From positions 1 through 55,244 of the forward strand of contig JAFRZA010000013.1 in assembly GCA_017442805.1 (NCBI GenBank): 55,244 bases of DNA. Direction: 5' to 3'. The notes under the pieces are model-generated. The model worked only from the letters and a program-made list of their open reading frames with translations, was not told the origin of the DNA and made no database searches. A program made the position numbers and the translations under genes. Shown one piece after another: positions 41,137 through 49,403 of this stretch (its first letter is position 1; the number at the start of each line of letters is the position of its first letter). The stretch comes from Erysipelotrichaceae bacterium (GTDB lineage: Bacteria > Bacillota_I > Bacilli_A > Erysipelotrichales > Erysipelotrichaceae).

Positions 41137-43629
41137 ATGACAGATAACAAATTGAAGAACAAAATGAGTGCTGAAGATTTCATCAATTCAGGTATAGTGA
41201 AGGAAACCAAAACAGAATCGTTGAAGACAGACTTTGACAAACTGGTTCGCTATTTTGTGCGTCCTGTCGCAAAGAATGGAAAACTGGCAAAGACTGAAAT
41301 TGACGAAGAGAAGGAACTGCTGACTGAATACTTCCAGGTACATGATGTACCTCTTTCGGAACTTGGATTAACCGTAAGAAGCTACAACGCCCTTAGCAGG
41401 TCAGGATACGATTGCCTGAGTAAACTGTTGGATTTGTCTGAAGATAAAATCTTACGTATCAGAAATCTGGGCAAAAAATGCATAAAGGAAATCTACAATG
41501 CCGTTCAGCAGATTGCTGATCCGGTGATAAAGCAAATCAAGTCTGGTGAACTTACCACCGACAATATTCGTGAATTATCTGACGAGGAAATAAGACAGTT
41601 AGTGCTGGATTTCTTCCTTTCCAACCCGGAGCAGCAAAATACTGTCACAGATGTTGTAGATGCTCTTGGTGAAAAACTCTCTGGGGAGCAGATTAGCGAT
41701 GCTCTGAGGAAACTTGTGGAAGAAGGGAAAATCGTTGTTGAGAATAATATGTATTCTTTACGTTACCCGGCTTTTCTGGAAGTGGTTTCGCAGCTGGAGA
41801 GCAGCAAAGGCGCTTATATTCTTTTTCAGCGCATAGAAAATGGCAGAACTCTGGATGATATTGGCAAGGAATTCAACGTAACAAGAGAAAGAATCAGGCA
41901 GATTCAGGATAAAGAAATTAAGCGTGCCGATTGGCTTCTTAGAGAGAAATACGGTGTTCAGAGTTATTTTGAAGACCGTAATGCCAGATTATTCAGTTTA
42001 TTTGAAATTGAACAGGACGATTGGATTAATGTCATGGGAATAAGTCCTGAAACATATAACTATCTTGATATCAAATATAGGCATAAATCTGACAAGGATA
42101 AAGATAAAAAGAATAAGAGAAATATACTTGATGACAGTGTTGACGTTTTTGCGTACAACCCCTATGAACGTGGCCTGATGCAGAAATATCTGAGAAGAAA
42201 TAAGGTTCAGATTGATGGAATCTGGGTATATAAAAGCATTGCGAGCATAGAAGATTTCCTTATTGAAAAATACTGTGATAAGAAAATAAGAATCACTGAT
42301 TTTACTAAACTGTATAACAATGCGATGGAAAGAAATCACATTTCTGACCCTGACCTGCTGATTGATAGTGAAAAGGAAAGAACAAGAGAACACCGGATTA
42401 CTGAATTACGGACCGTTCTCTGGTCAACGGGGAAACAGTTCCGTTATTACGACATTAACTCTCGCGATTATGCTGAACTGTACGATACGCTTGCTCTCAG
42501 TCAGTATAAGAATACTGAAATATCAACTCTGAAGTTTATGAATGATTATCCTGTACTGATGAGAGAATATGATATTCAGGATGAATATGAACTGCATAAT
42601 CTTATTAAAAAGACGGTGGCTGCGGACAAGTATGCCGGTATGAATCTTTCCCGCCAGCCAATCATCCGTTTTGGAGATTTTGACAGAAACAAAATGATTG
42701 CCATGATGATGGTGGAAATGTCACCTGTAAGTCAGAACGATTTGATTGATGCCATTTACGAAGTATATGGATTTGATAAACGGTCCATTCGCAACGACAT
42801 GAAGATTATTGCCAATTATCTTCATAACGGTGTTTACTCCATTGATTCGAAGCCACTGAAGACCGCAGATAGAGAACTGCTGCGGCGCAATCTGACGGAA
42901 GATTTCTATTATATTGATGAAGTGGTGAAACTGTATCATGAGTTAAATCCAAATGGTGATGAGAGAGTTTTGACCGGACAGAATCTCAAGAGTTTAGGCT
43001 GGTCGGTTCATAGCAATTATATTTTCCACAACTACCCCAATGCCAAGGCAATGTTCAGAGAAAAACTGCAGGAAGCGGATGAGTTTGACATCAAACCTCT
43101 TAAAAAGCGCTATGGCAGGGTGATGGATTTTTACAGCACTATTTACGAACTCCAGGAACAGCGCAGGATAATTGAGACAGAACCGGAACACTTTGTCAGC
43201 TTGGATAAGCTGGAACAGCAAGGAGTTGGACTTGCTGAGATCCAGCAATTCTGTGATGCTGTTTATGATTTCGTTGGCGACCAGTATTTCACGATTGATT
43301 CACTGAAGCATGATGGATTCATAAACCCTGTTGAGGCAGAAATGAAGCATCCTTATTTCTATGGAGCATTGTTGAAGGGGGATAACCGTTTCCGTTATTC
43401 AAGCACAACAAGCGGAATCATCTTCAGGAAGACCGATAAACCGATTTCACGTAAAGACATGATTATTGAACTCGCTGAGGATACTGGTTCCATCAATATC
43501 TGGGATTTCATCAAGAATGTCAATGATACATACAATATCACCATTGATAAATATGACGTTATTAATGCCATAGCAAATACAAATATCATTCTAGACTATG
43601 AAAATGGGGCGTTATCAGTCTGTGAATAA
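41137..43629 (+). CDS. Large protein with RNAP alpha-CTD-like and sigma region-4-like domains
   Basis: The 830-aa protein carries near its N-terminus (about 71-127) a helix-hairpin-helix domain close to the RNA polymerase alpha-CTD: TVRSYN keeps the equivalents of E. coli R265 and N268 (R81, N84), and NLGKK those of N294-K298 (110-114). A winged-helix-like stretch follows (about 150-212), then a sigma region-4 domain (about 225-265): TLDDIGKEFNVTRERIRQI retains the -35-contacting residues. The remaining 560 residues are mostly helical with further wHTH-like segments and no recognised enzyme. A related protein closes the locus at 52834. Function unknown. Confidence 0.8.
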   Translation: MTDNKLKNKMSAEDFINSGIVKETKTESLKTDFDKLVRYFVRPVAKNGKLAKTEIDEEKELLTEYFQVHDVPLSELGLTVRSYNALSRSGYDCLSKLLDLSEDKILRIRNLGKKCIKEIYNAVQQIADPVIKQIKSGELTTDNIRELSDEEIRQLVLDFFLSNPEQQNTVTDVVDALGEKLSGEQISDALRKLVEEGKIVVENNMYSLRYPAFLEVVSQLESSKGAYILFQRIENGRTLDDIGKEFNVTRERIRQIQDKEIKRADWLLREKYGVQSYFEDRNARLFSLFEIEQDDWINVMGISPETYNYLDIKYRHKSDKDKDKKNKRNILDDSVDVFAYNPYERGLMQKYLRRNKVQIDGIWVYKSIASIEDFLIEKYCDKKIRITDFTKLYNNAMERNHISDPDLLIDSEKERTREHRITELRTVLWSTGKQFRYYDINSRDYAELYDTLALSQYKNTEISTLKFMNDYPVLMREYDIQDEYELHNLIKKTVAADKYAGMNLSRQPIIRFGDFDRNKMIAMMMVEMSPVSQNDLIDAIYEVYGFDKRSIRNDMKIIANYLHNGVYSIDSKPLKTADRELLRRNLTEDFYYIDEVVKLYHELNPNGDERVLTGQNLKSLGWSVHSNYIFHNYPNAKAMFREKLQEADEFDIKPLKKRYGRVMDFYSTIYELQEQRRIIETEPEHFVSLDKLEQQGVGLAEIQQFCDAVYDFVGDQYFTIDSLKHDGFINPVEAEMKHPYFYGALLKGDNRFRYSSTTSGIIFRKTDKPISRKDMIIELAEDTGSINIWDFIKNVNDTYNITIDKYDVINAIANTNIILDYENGALSVCE

Positions 43630-43695
43630 GAACCTGAGGAAATTATAGATAAACTTTGATTGCATCACTTGGTATGAAATGAGAAAGGAAATAAT

Positions 43696-45687
43696 ATGAA
43701 CAAATATACATTTTCAGTTCAAAGTGGCAAAGCGTACTACTGTAATTCTATTCCGGGCTTTATCAGCGATAATTCAGATTCCATAATCGGCCATTTAATT
43801 AGACATTCTTTTGAAATAAACACTGATCAAAGGGATGCGTGGGACAATCAAATTACTGAACTTCAGAACAGATTGGAAAGAAGCGGGATGGAAGGGGATA
43901 TCATATTTGAATATGATATTGTTCGCCTGGGAAAAAGAATTGATGTTATTCTTCTGATTCGCCATATGGTTTTCTCTTTAGAATTTAAAAACGGGAAAAA
44001 CATATATACAGCACAAGATGCACAGCAGGCAGAAGACTATGCAACTGATATTAAGAATTTCCACAAGGAATCTGAAAATCTATATGTATGCCCTATTTTA
44101 ATTGCTACGAAAGCAGAGCCTTATCAAAAAGAACAATCTAACGATTGTTATCCAGATAGACAGGTATATCTTCAAAGAGAAAACATTGAAACAATGATTC
44201 CTAAGGTGGAGCAAATATGCAACAAATATGGTGATGACGGAGAAATTGATTTCGAAAAATGGTTCAATTCTCCGTATTATCCAACTCCTACCATTATTGC
44301 GGCTGCTGTAGAAGCATATAGTTCACATAACATCAGTGAGATTGCTAAATCGGAAGCAGGGCAGGAGAATGTTGATAAATGTGAAAAAACAATTGGGGAA
44401 ATCATTGATTATGCCCGATCCAACAATAAAAAGTGCATTTGTTTTGTTACAGGTGTTCCTGGTGCAGGCAAGACTTTGATTGGCTTGGATGTCGTTGCAA
44501 AAAATTTAGACAGGGACAGCAACAATCTCAGTGTTTATTTATCTGGCAATGGCCCATTAGTTGAGGTGTTAAGGGAAGCGCTCAAGAAGAGTGTTAAAGA
44601 AAAGAAACAGTATAACAGGAAAACAGAAACAGCGATTAACGCGCTTATTCAAGGAAGTTATGCTTTTAAAAAAGATAACTCTAAACGCGAAACACCTACA
44701 GCAGAACATATTCTGATTTTTGATGAAGCACAGAGGGTATGGAACAAGGAAAAAATGACGAGGAAGCACGAGAAAGATCCTGCTTTATCGGTCAGTGAAC
44801 CTCATCTTCTTTATAGTATTATGGACAGGCACAAGGATTGGGCGGTAATAATCTGTCTTGTCGGGCTTGGACAAGATATATATGATGGTGAAGTAGGAAT
44901 CAATGAATGGTTTAGATGCGGAATTGAGGATTTTGGTGAATGGGAATTGTATTATTCCAATGAAATATTCAGTCAAACCGAAGATAAAGGCATTGACAGA
45001 GAAGCAATTGAGAAATGTGAACGTTGTCATGCTAAAGAAGGTCTTCACCTCAAAATATCAATTAGATCGTTCAGAGCAGATAAGCAGAGTTTATTTGTCG
45101 ATCATCTTCTGAATAATGACCCTGTATCTGCAAAACAGATATATGAACTAATAAGCGAGAAATACCCTGTTTACGTCACCAGGGATTATCAAGTTGCTAA
45201 AAAATGGGTCAGAGAACAAGTTAGAGGTTCACAGAGATGTGGTGTTCTTGCCTGTAGCAGTGCCCAGAGACTAAAACCAGAAGGAATATATGTTCCAACT
45301 GATATTGATGTTAAAAACTGGTTCTTAGCTCCAAGTGATGATTTACGTTCCTCAAATATGCTTGAAGTAGTAGCAAGTGAATTCAAAGTCCAAGGATTGG
45401 AAATTGATTGGGCTATAGTTTGCTGGGATGCCGATTTACGCAGGACGGAAAACAATAAGAATTGGGAATACTATTCATTCAGAGGAACAAAATGGAACAA
45501 AAGAAATAAGGACGAGCAAAAGAGGTATTTGATAAATTCTTACCGTGTCTTATTAACAAGAGCGAGGCAGGGAATGATTATATTTGTTCCTAAAGGAGTT
45601 GATTCAGAAGAGGACCCAACTCGAAGTAAAGAATACTATGATGGCATAAATGATTATTTAAAGTTGTGTGGAATAGCTGAACTGTAG
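43696..45687 (+). CDS. PD-(D/E)XK nuclease-like plus DUF2075 helicase
   Basis: The 663-aa protein has an N-terminal nuclease-like part with RIDVILL (Asp83) and LEFKNG (Glu96-x-Lys98), the spacing of a PD-(D/E)XK core. A DUF2075 (Schlafen-type, superfamily-1) helicase follows, with Walker A GVPGAGKT at 253-260, Walker B IFDEAQ at 341-346, a late VQGLEIDWAIVCWD and motif VI YRVLLTRARQGM. It probably translocates on and cuts DNA or RNA. It lies 66 bases after the alpha-CTD/sigma gene and one base before vsr, so all three are likely one transcript. Confidence 0.87.
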   Translation: MNKYTFSVQSGKAYYCNSIPGFISDNSDSIIGHLIRHSFEINTDQRDAWDNQITELQNRLERSGMEGDIIFEYDIVRLGKRIDVILLIRHMVFSLEFKNGKNIYTAQDAQQAEDYATDIKNFHKESENLYVCPILIATKAEPYQKEQSNDCYPDRQVYLQRENIETMIPKVEQICNKYGDDGEIDFEKWFNSPYYPTPTIIAAAVEAYSSHNISEIAKSEAGQENVDKCEKTIGEIIDYARSNNKKCICFVTGVPGAGKTLIGLDVVAKNLDRDSNNLSVYLSGNGPLVEVLREALKKSVKEKKQYNRKTETAINALIQGSYAFKKDNSKRETPTAEHILIFDEAQRVWNKEKMTRKHEKDPALSVSEPHLLYSIMDRHKDWAVIICLVGLGQDIYDGEVGINEWFRCGIEDFGEWELYYSNEIFSQTEDKGIDREAIEKCERCHAKEGLHLKISIRSFRADKQSLFVDHLLNNDPVSAKQIYELISEKYPVYVTRDYQVAKKWVREQVRGSQRCGVLACSSAQRLKPEGIYVPTDIDVKNWFLAPSDDLRSSNMLEVVASEFKVQGLEIDWAIVCWDADLRRTENNKNWEYYSFRGTKWNKRNKDEQKRYLINSYRVLLTRARQGMIIFVPKGVDSEEDPTRSKEYYDGINDYLKLCGIAEL

Positions 45688-45688
45688 T

Positions 45689-46141
45689 ATGGCTGATACA
45701 AAATCCAGAGAAGAACGCAGCACTAATATGGCAGCAATAAGAAGCAAAGATACCAAACCCGAAGTTTATTTAAGGAAGCTTCTGTTTAGTAATGGATACA
45801 GATACAGAAAATACAGTAAATCTATATATGGACATCCTGATCTTTGGCTGAAAAAATATAATACAGCAGTGTTTGTTAATGGATGCTTTTGGCATAGACA
45901 TAAGGGATGCAAATATTCGTATATGCCTAAAAGCAGGGAGGATTACTGGGAAAAGAAATTTGAATCAAATATGGCTAGAGATGAGAAAACAAAAGAGATG
46001 CTGGCAAAAGATCAACATAAATGTCTGGTTGTTTGGGAATGTACCATAAACAATGCGAAAAGATATAAGGAGGAAGAAGGACTATTGTTGGAAAGGATTA
46101 TAAGATTTCTTAATTCAGATGAAGAATATAACGAGTTTTAA
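45689..46141 (+). CDS. vsr: Very short patch repair endonuclease (Vsr)
   Basis: The 150-aa protein matches Vsr. GHPDLWL holds the catalytic Asp51, and FVNGCFWHRHKGC holds the metal/zinc and catalytic residues (Cys66, His69, His71, Cys74). The N-terminal RSTNMAAIRSKDTKPE is typical. Vsr nicks T:G mismatches produced when 5-methylcytosine deaminates, which fits the C5-methyltransferase encoded 0.6 kb downstream. The start is one base after the upstream stop. Confidence 0.95.
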   Translation: MADTKSREERSTNMAAIRSKDTKPEVYLRKLLFSNGYRYRKYSKSIYGHPDLWLKKYNTAVFVNGCFWHRHKGCKYSYMPKSREDYWEKKFESNMARDEKTKEMLAKDQHKCLVVWECTINNAKRYKEEEGLLLERIIRFLNSDEEYNEF

Positions 46142-46189
46142 AAGGACGGAACGATTAATAAGATGAGCCCTTCTTATATCTGTAGAATG

Positions 46190-46233
46190 TAGACGTAAAT
46201 ATTATTGACGTATATAATTGCGTTTATTATACT
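46190..46233 (+). promoter_or_regulatory. Promoter 1 of R-M operon with operator arms
   Basis: TTGACG (46205-46210) and TATACT (46228-46233) are 17 bases apart. Arms TAGACGTAAA (46190-46199) and ATTGCGTTTA (46217-46226) flank the -35 box. They match the arms of promoter 2 at 9/10 and 8/10 positions and have the same 17-base spacing. Likely bound by the XRE protein. Confidence 0.75.
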
Positions 46234-46267
46234 ATATACAAAAAATGTAGTGTGAGAAGGTGAAATA

Positions 46268-46486
46268 ATGGAAACAAAAAGAGATCGCTTTGTACGCCTT
46301 GCTGAAAACAGAACAAACAAACTCATTAATATGTTCAGATTGTTAGGAAATCTTTCTAACAGAAATAATTATCAGTACTCTGAAGAAGACGTAAAAAAGA
46401 TATTCACTGTTTTAGAGAAAGAATTAAAAACGGCAAAAGACAAATTTAGCGCTGTAGATGACGAATCAAAGAAGTTTAAACTCTAA
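46268..46486 (+). CDS. Small helical protein of R-M locus
   Basis: The 72-aa basic protein is predicted to be almost all helix (RFVRLAENRTNKLINMFRLLGNLSN, then EEDVKKIFTVLEKELKTAKDKF), probably two antiparallel helices. No function is known to me. It has its own promoter with an operator like that of the XRE gene, implying joint control. AAGGTG lies 7 bases before the ATG. Confidence 0.65.
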   Translation: METKRDRFVRLAENRTNKLINMFRLLGNLSNRNNYQYSEEDVKKIFTVLEKELKTAKDKFSAVDDESKKFKL

Positions 46487-46498
46487 CGGCATATAAGC

Positions 46499-46539
46499 TA
46501 AACGTAAACGTTGAGAATATCAATATTTACGTTTATAAT
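46499..46539 (+). promoter_or_regulatory. Promoter 2 of R-M operon with perfect inverted operator
   Basis: TTGAGA (46511-46516) and TATAAT (46534-46539) are 17 bases apart. TAAACGTAAA (46499-46508) and TTTACGTTTA (46526-46535) are perfect 10-base inverted arms with a 17-base gap, overlapping the -10 box. The position suits repression by the XRE protein encoded 20 bases downstream. Confidence 0.8.
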
Positions 46540-46559
46540 TATGCTAAAGGAGTTTATTT

Positions 46560-46769
46560 ATGAGGATAGCAGATCAGATTAAAATTCTTTGTGTCAGATG
46601 TAAGGTAAGTGAAGCCGAATTAGCAAGAAGACTGGGTAAGTCTCCTCAAAGCTTTAATTCAAAAATGAAGAGAGAGTCGTTTACTATCGAAGATTTAGAC
46701 AAAATTGCAGATGCAATGGGAGTTGAATTCAAAAGATACTTCATTCTTGAAAACGGGGAGGAGATATAG
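46560..46769 (+). CDS. XRE-type regulator (probable R-M control protein)
   Basis: The 69-aa protein is a single Cro/C1-type HTH: VSEAELARRLGKSPQSFNSKMKRESFTIEDLDKIADAMGV. Size and place directly before a methyltransferase and nuclease resemble controller (C) proteins of restriction-modification systems, which bind paired operators at their own promoter. The stop is 2 bases before the methyltransferase ATG. AAAGGAG lies 8 bases before its start. It probably acts at both operators (46190-46233 and 46499-46539). Confidence 0.85.
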   Translation: MRIADQIKILCVRCKVSEAELARRLGKSPQSFNSKMKRESFTIEDLDKIADAMGVEFKRYFILENGEEI

Positions 46770-46771
46770 CA

Positions 46772-47818
46772 ATGGATACAGTTTTTAGATTAGGCGAATT
46801 GTTTTGCGGCCCTGGCGGATTAGCTTGGGGAGCTAAAAACGCAAATGTGGATGGCATGAAGATTGAACATGCATGGGCAAACGATTATGACTTTGATACA
46901 TGCCAGACATATATCAGAAATATATGTCCTGATAACCCTGAATCAGTTTATTGGGAAGACGTTCATACATTAGATTTAGATAAGCTTGGGGCAATTGATG
47001 CTTTAGCATTTGGCTTCCCATGCAATGATTTTTCGCTTGTAGGTGAACAGCTTGGTTTTAAGGGAAAATACGGTCCTCTTTATACATACGGGATAAAAGT
47101 ATTACACAGATATAAACCAAAATGGTTTTTAGCGGAAAATGTTGGTGGTATTAAGTCGGCTAATGAAGGCAATGCTTTTGAAAAAATTAAGGAAGACATG
47201 ATAAACGCCGGATACAGAATATATCCAAATCTGTATAAGTTCGAGAATTATGGAATTCCTCAGGCTAGGCACAGGGTGATCATAATTGGAATTCGCGATG
47301 ATTTACCATACGTATTCAAGATACCTTCAACAAAACCATATGAAATGGTTACCTGCAAAGAAGCAATAGAAAAACCCCCAATTCCTGCTGATGCTCCCAA
47401 CAATGAACCAACAAAACAGTCTAAACAGGTTATTGAAAGACTCAAGTATATCAAGCCTGGGCAGAATGCATTTAATGCTGATATTCCAGAAGAGTTACAG
47501 CTAAAGGTAAGGGGAGCAAAGATTAGTCAGATATACAAGAGACTGGACCCTGATAAACCTTCGTATACAATAACAGGTTCTGGCGGCGGCGGTACTCATG
47601 TGTATCATTGGGAAGAAAATAGAGCACTGACTAACAGAGAAAGAGCAAGACTGCAGACATTTCCGGATGATTATGTATTTGAAGGAAGCAAGGAATCAGT
47701 AAGAAAACAGATCGGAATGGCTGTTCCTGCTAAGGGAGCAAAGATATTATTTGAAGCAGTATTAAAAACATTTGCCGGGATAGAATACGAATATGATGAA
47801 CCAAGCATGAAGGAGTAA
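46772..47818 (+). CDS. DNA C5-cytosine methyltransferase
   Basis: The 348-aa protein has the ordered C5-MTase motifs: I FCGPGGLAWG (11-20), IV GFPCNDFS with catalytic Cys84, VI AENVGG (121-126), VIII QARHRVIIIG and X IGMAVPAKGA. Motif IV reads PCND rather than the usual PCQx. The target-recognition region between VIII and IX is short. It would methylate cytosine within a site that cannot be read from sequence and protect host DNA from the nuclease encoded 5 bases downstream. Confidence 0.95.
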   Translation: MDTVFRLGELFCGPGGLAWGAKNANVDGMKIEHAWANDYDFDTCQTYIRNICPDNPESVYWEDVHTLDLDKLGAIDALAFGFPCNDFSLVGEQLGFKGKYGPLYTYGIKVLHRYKPKWFLAENVGGIKSANEGNAFEKIKEDMINAGYRIYPNLYKFENYGIPQARHRVIIIGIRDDLPYVFKIPSTKPYEMVTCKEAIEKPPIPADAPNNEPTKQSKQVIERLKYIKPGQNAFNADIPEELQLKVRGAKISQIYKRLDPDKPSYTITGSGGGGTHVYHWEENRALTNRERARLQTFPDDYVFEGSKESVRKQIGMAVPAKGAKILFEAVLKTFAGIEYEYDEPSMKE

Positions 47819-47823
47819 AGCTT

Positions 47824-49392
47824 ATGCCAACATCATTGAATTACTGGTGGGTTACAAGACCAAAAAGAAAACTGAACAGTATACCAGAGGTTTTGGCAGC
47901 GTTTTCTAATGTTGCTTTAGCTGCTCAATGGACTGGTAGCAGAAATATACATATTCTGTTTGAAGATGAGCTTGAAAAAGATGGCTTAAAAAGAGTGGGG
48001 GAAAGAAGAGACCACTCAGGATCCGGGGGGAGGACTTATCAAGCATGGCTTTCGAGTTTGGGATTAATATTCATACAGGAAAACACTGGTATACCATATC
48101 TAACCCTTGCAGGTGAAGCAATCATGTCGGGGAAATCGCCGGTTTCAATATTAAAAGAACAGGTATTAAAATATCAGTTCCCATCTCCTTTTGGTATAAA
48201 AACCAGGGTTTCTGATAGATTCAAAGTTCATCCATTTATATTTCTTTTAAAACTGATGATGGATAAGAGACTTGACTATTTAACAGAAGAAGAAATTGCT
48301 AAGGTTATTATCACAGAAGGGACAGATGATTCAGATGTTTGTTATGAAGAAGTCGTACACAAAGTCCTTAATTTCAGAAGCTATGGGGATTCGGCTCTTC
48401 CAGAAAACTTTATTGACAATCACAAGCCCTCTACAGGGTCGGTAAACATTGCACACCCGTATAGCCATTTAATCGACACCGCAAATACTATGGCCAATTG
48501 GCTGGAATATACACAGCTGGTATATCGAGATAATGGCGCAATGATGATCAGTCCTGACGCCGTTGGTGAAGTTGAATACATTATTAATAAGAAATGGGCA
48601 TTTATCCCAAACCCCGAAAATCATGAGGTATTCCAGAGGCGTTATGGATTAGACCCTTGGCATCAGAAGGACACAAGAAATCTTCTAAATACAGGATCTA
48701 TTTCAAGCAAGATTATAGATATGCAAAGAATAAGGCAGGCCTTTATCTCCTATTCGCTTCACAAGCCTATTTCTAAAGTAGATGCAGAGGTAATCACAGA
48801 GATTGCTTCAAAGACAGGAACAGACAGTCTTCTTGTGCAGCAGGTATTATATAAGGAATACCCTCATGGTGCTATTGGGGGTTTTATGTCAAATTATTAT
48901 GAAATGGCATTTAAGGGAAGAGACGAGGCGATTGATTTTGAATTGGCCACCACTAGCATTTTCCAGGATATTTTCGGGTATAAAGCAACACATCTTGGTC
49001 AAACCGGGAAAAGGTCAGCGCCAGATGTCTTGTTACTGTCAGACTCCGAAGGGTATCAGGCAATAATTGATAATAAGGCATACAGCAATTATTCCATAAC
49101 CGGTGATCATCATAACAGAATGGTCCATAACTATATAGGTAACATTGACAGTTACAGTGATTATAAATTACAAATAGGTTTCTTCTCATACATAGCCGGA
49201 GGGTTCTCCAGCTCGATAGACAGGCAAATACTGGCTGAGTATGACGAAACTAATGTCTGTGGTTCTGCAATTTCAGTTGCAAATATGATTAAGTTAGTTG
49301 AGAACCATCAGCAGAGCCCTTATTCTCATAAAGAATTGAGAGATTTATTATCTGTTAACAGACAGATAAGGATAGAGGATTTATCCAGATAG
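47824..49392 (+). CDS. AlwI-like restriction endonuclease
   Basis: The 522-aa protein resembles the AlwI family of type IIS nucleases. The N-terminal WWVTRPKRKLNSIPEVL and the helical middle with recognition-domain character match. The C-terminal catalytic core has PD at 400-401 and D-N-K at 416-418 (IIDNKAY), a PD-(D/E)XK site. Known relatives cut beside asymmetric sites such as GGATC or GAGTC. Here the partner is a single C5-methyltransferase, so the site may differ. Directly upstream is the methyltransferase gene; the GHKL ATPase gene starts 11 bases downstream. Confidence 0.8.
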   Translation: MPTSLNYWWVTRPKRKLNSIPEVLAAFSNVALAAQWTGSRNIHILFEDELEKDGLKRVGERRDHSGSGGRTYQAWLSSLGLIFIQENTGIPYLTLAGEAIMSGKSPVSILKEQVLKYQFPSPFGIKTRVSDRFKVHPFIFLLKLMMDKRLDYLTEEEIAKVIITEGTDDSDVCYEEVVHKVLNFRSYGDSALPENFIDNHKPSTGSVNIAHPYSHLIDTANTMANWLEYTQLVYRDNGAMMISPDAVGEVEYIINKKWAFIPNPENHEVFQRRYGLDPWHQKDTRNLLNTGSISSKIIDMQRIRQAFISYSLHKPISKVDAEVITEIASKTGTDSLLVQQVLYKEYPHGAIGGFMSNYYEMAFKGRDEAIDFELATTSIFQDIFGYKATHLGQTGKRSAPDVLLLSDSEGYQAIIDNKAYSNYSITGDHHNRMVHNYIGNIDSYSDYKLQIGFFSYIAGGFSSSIDRQILAEYDETNVCGSAISVANMIKLVENHQQSPYSHKELRDLLSVNRQIRIEDLSR

Positions 49393-49403
49393 GAGGAAGT
49401 ACA

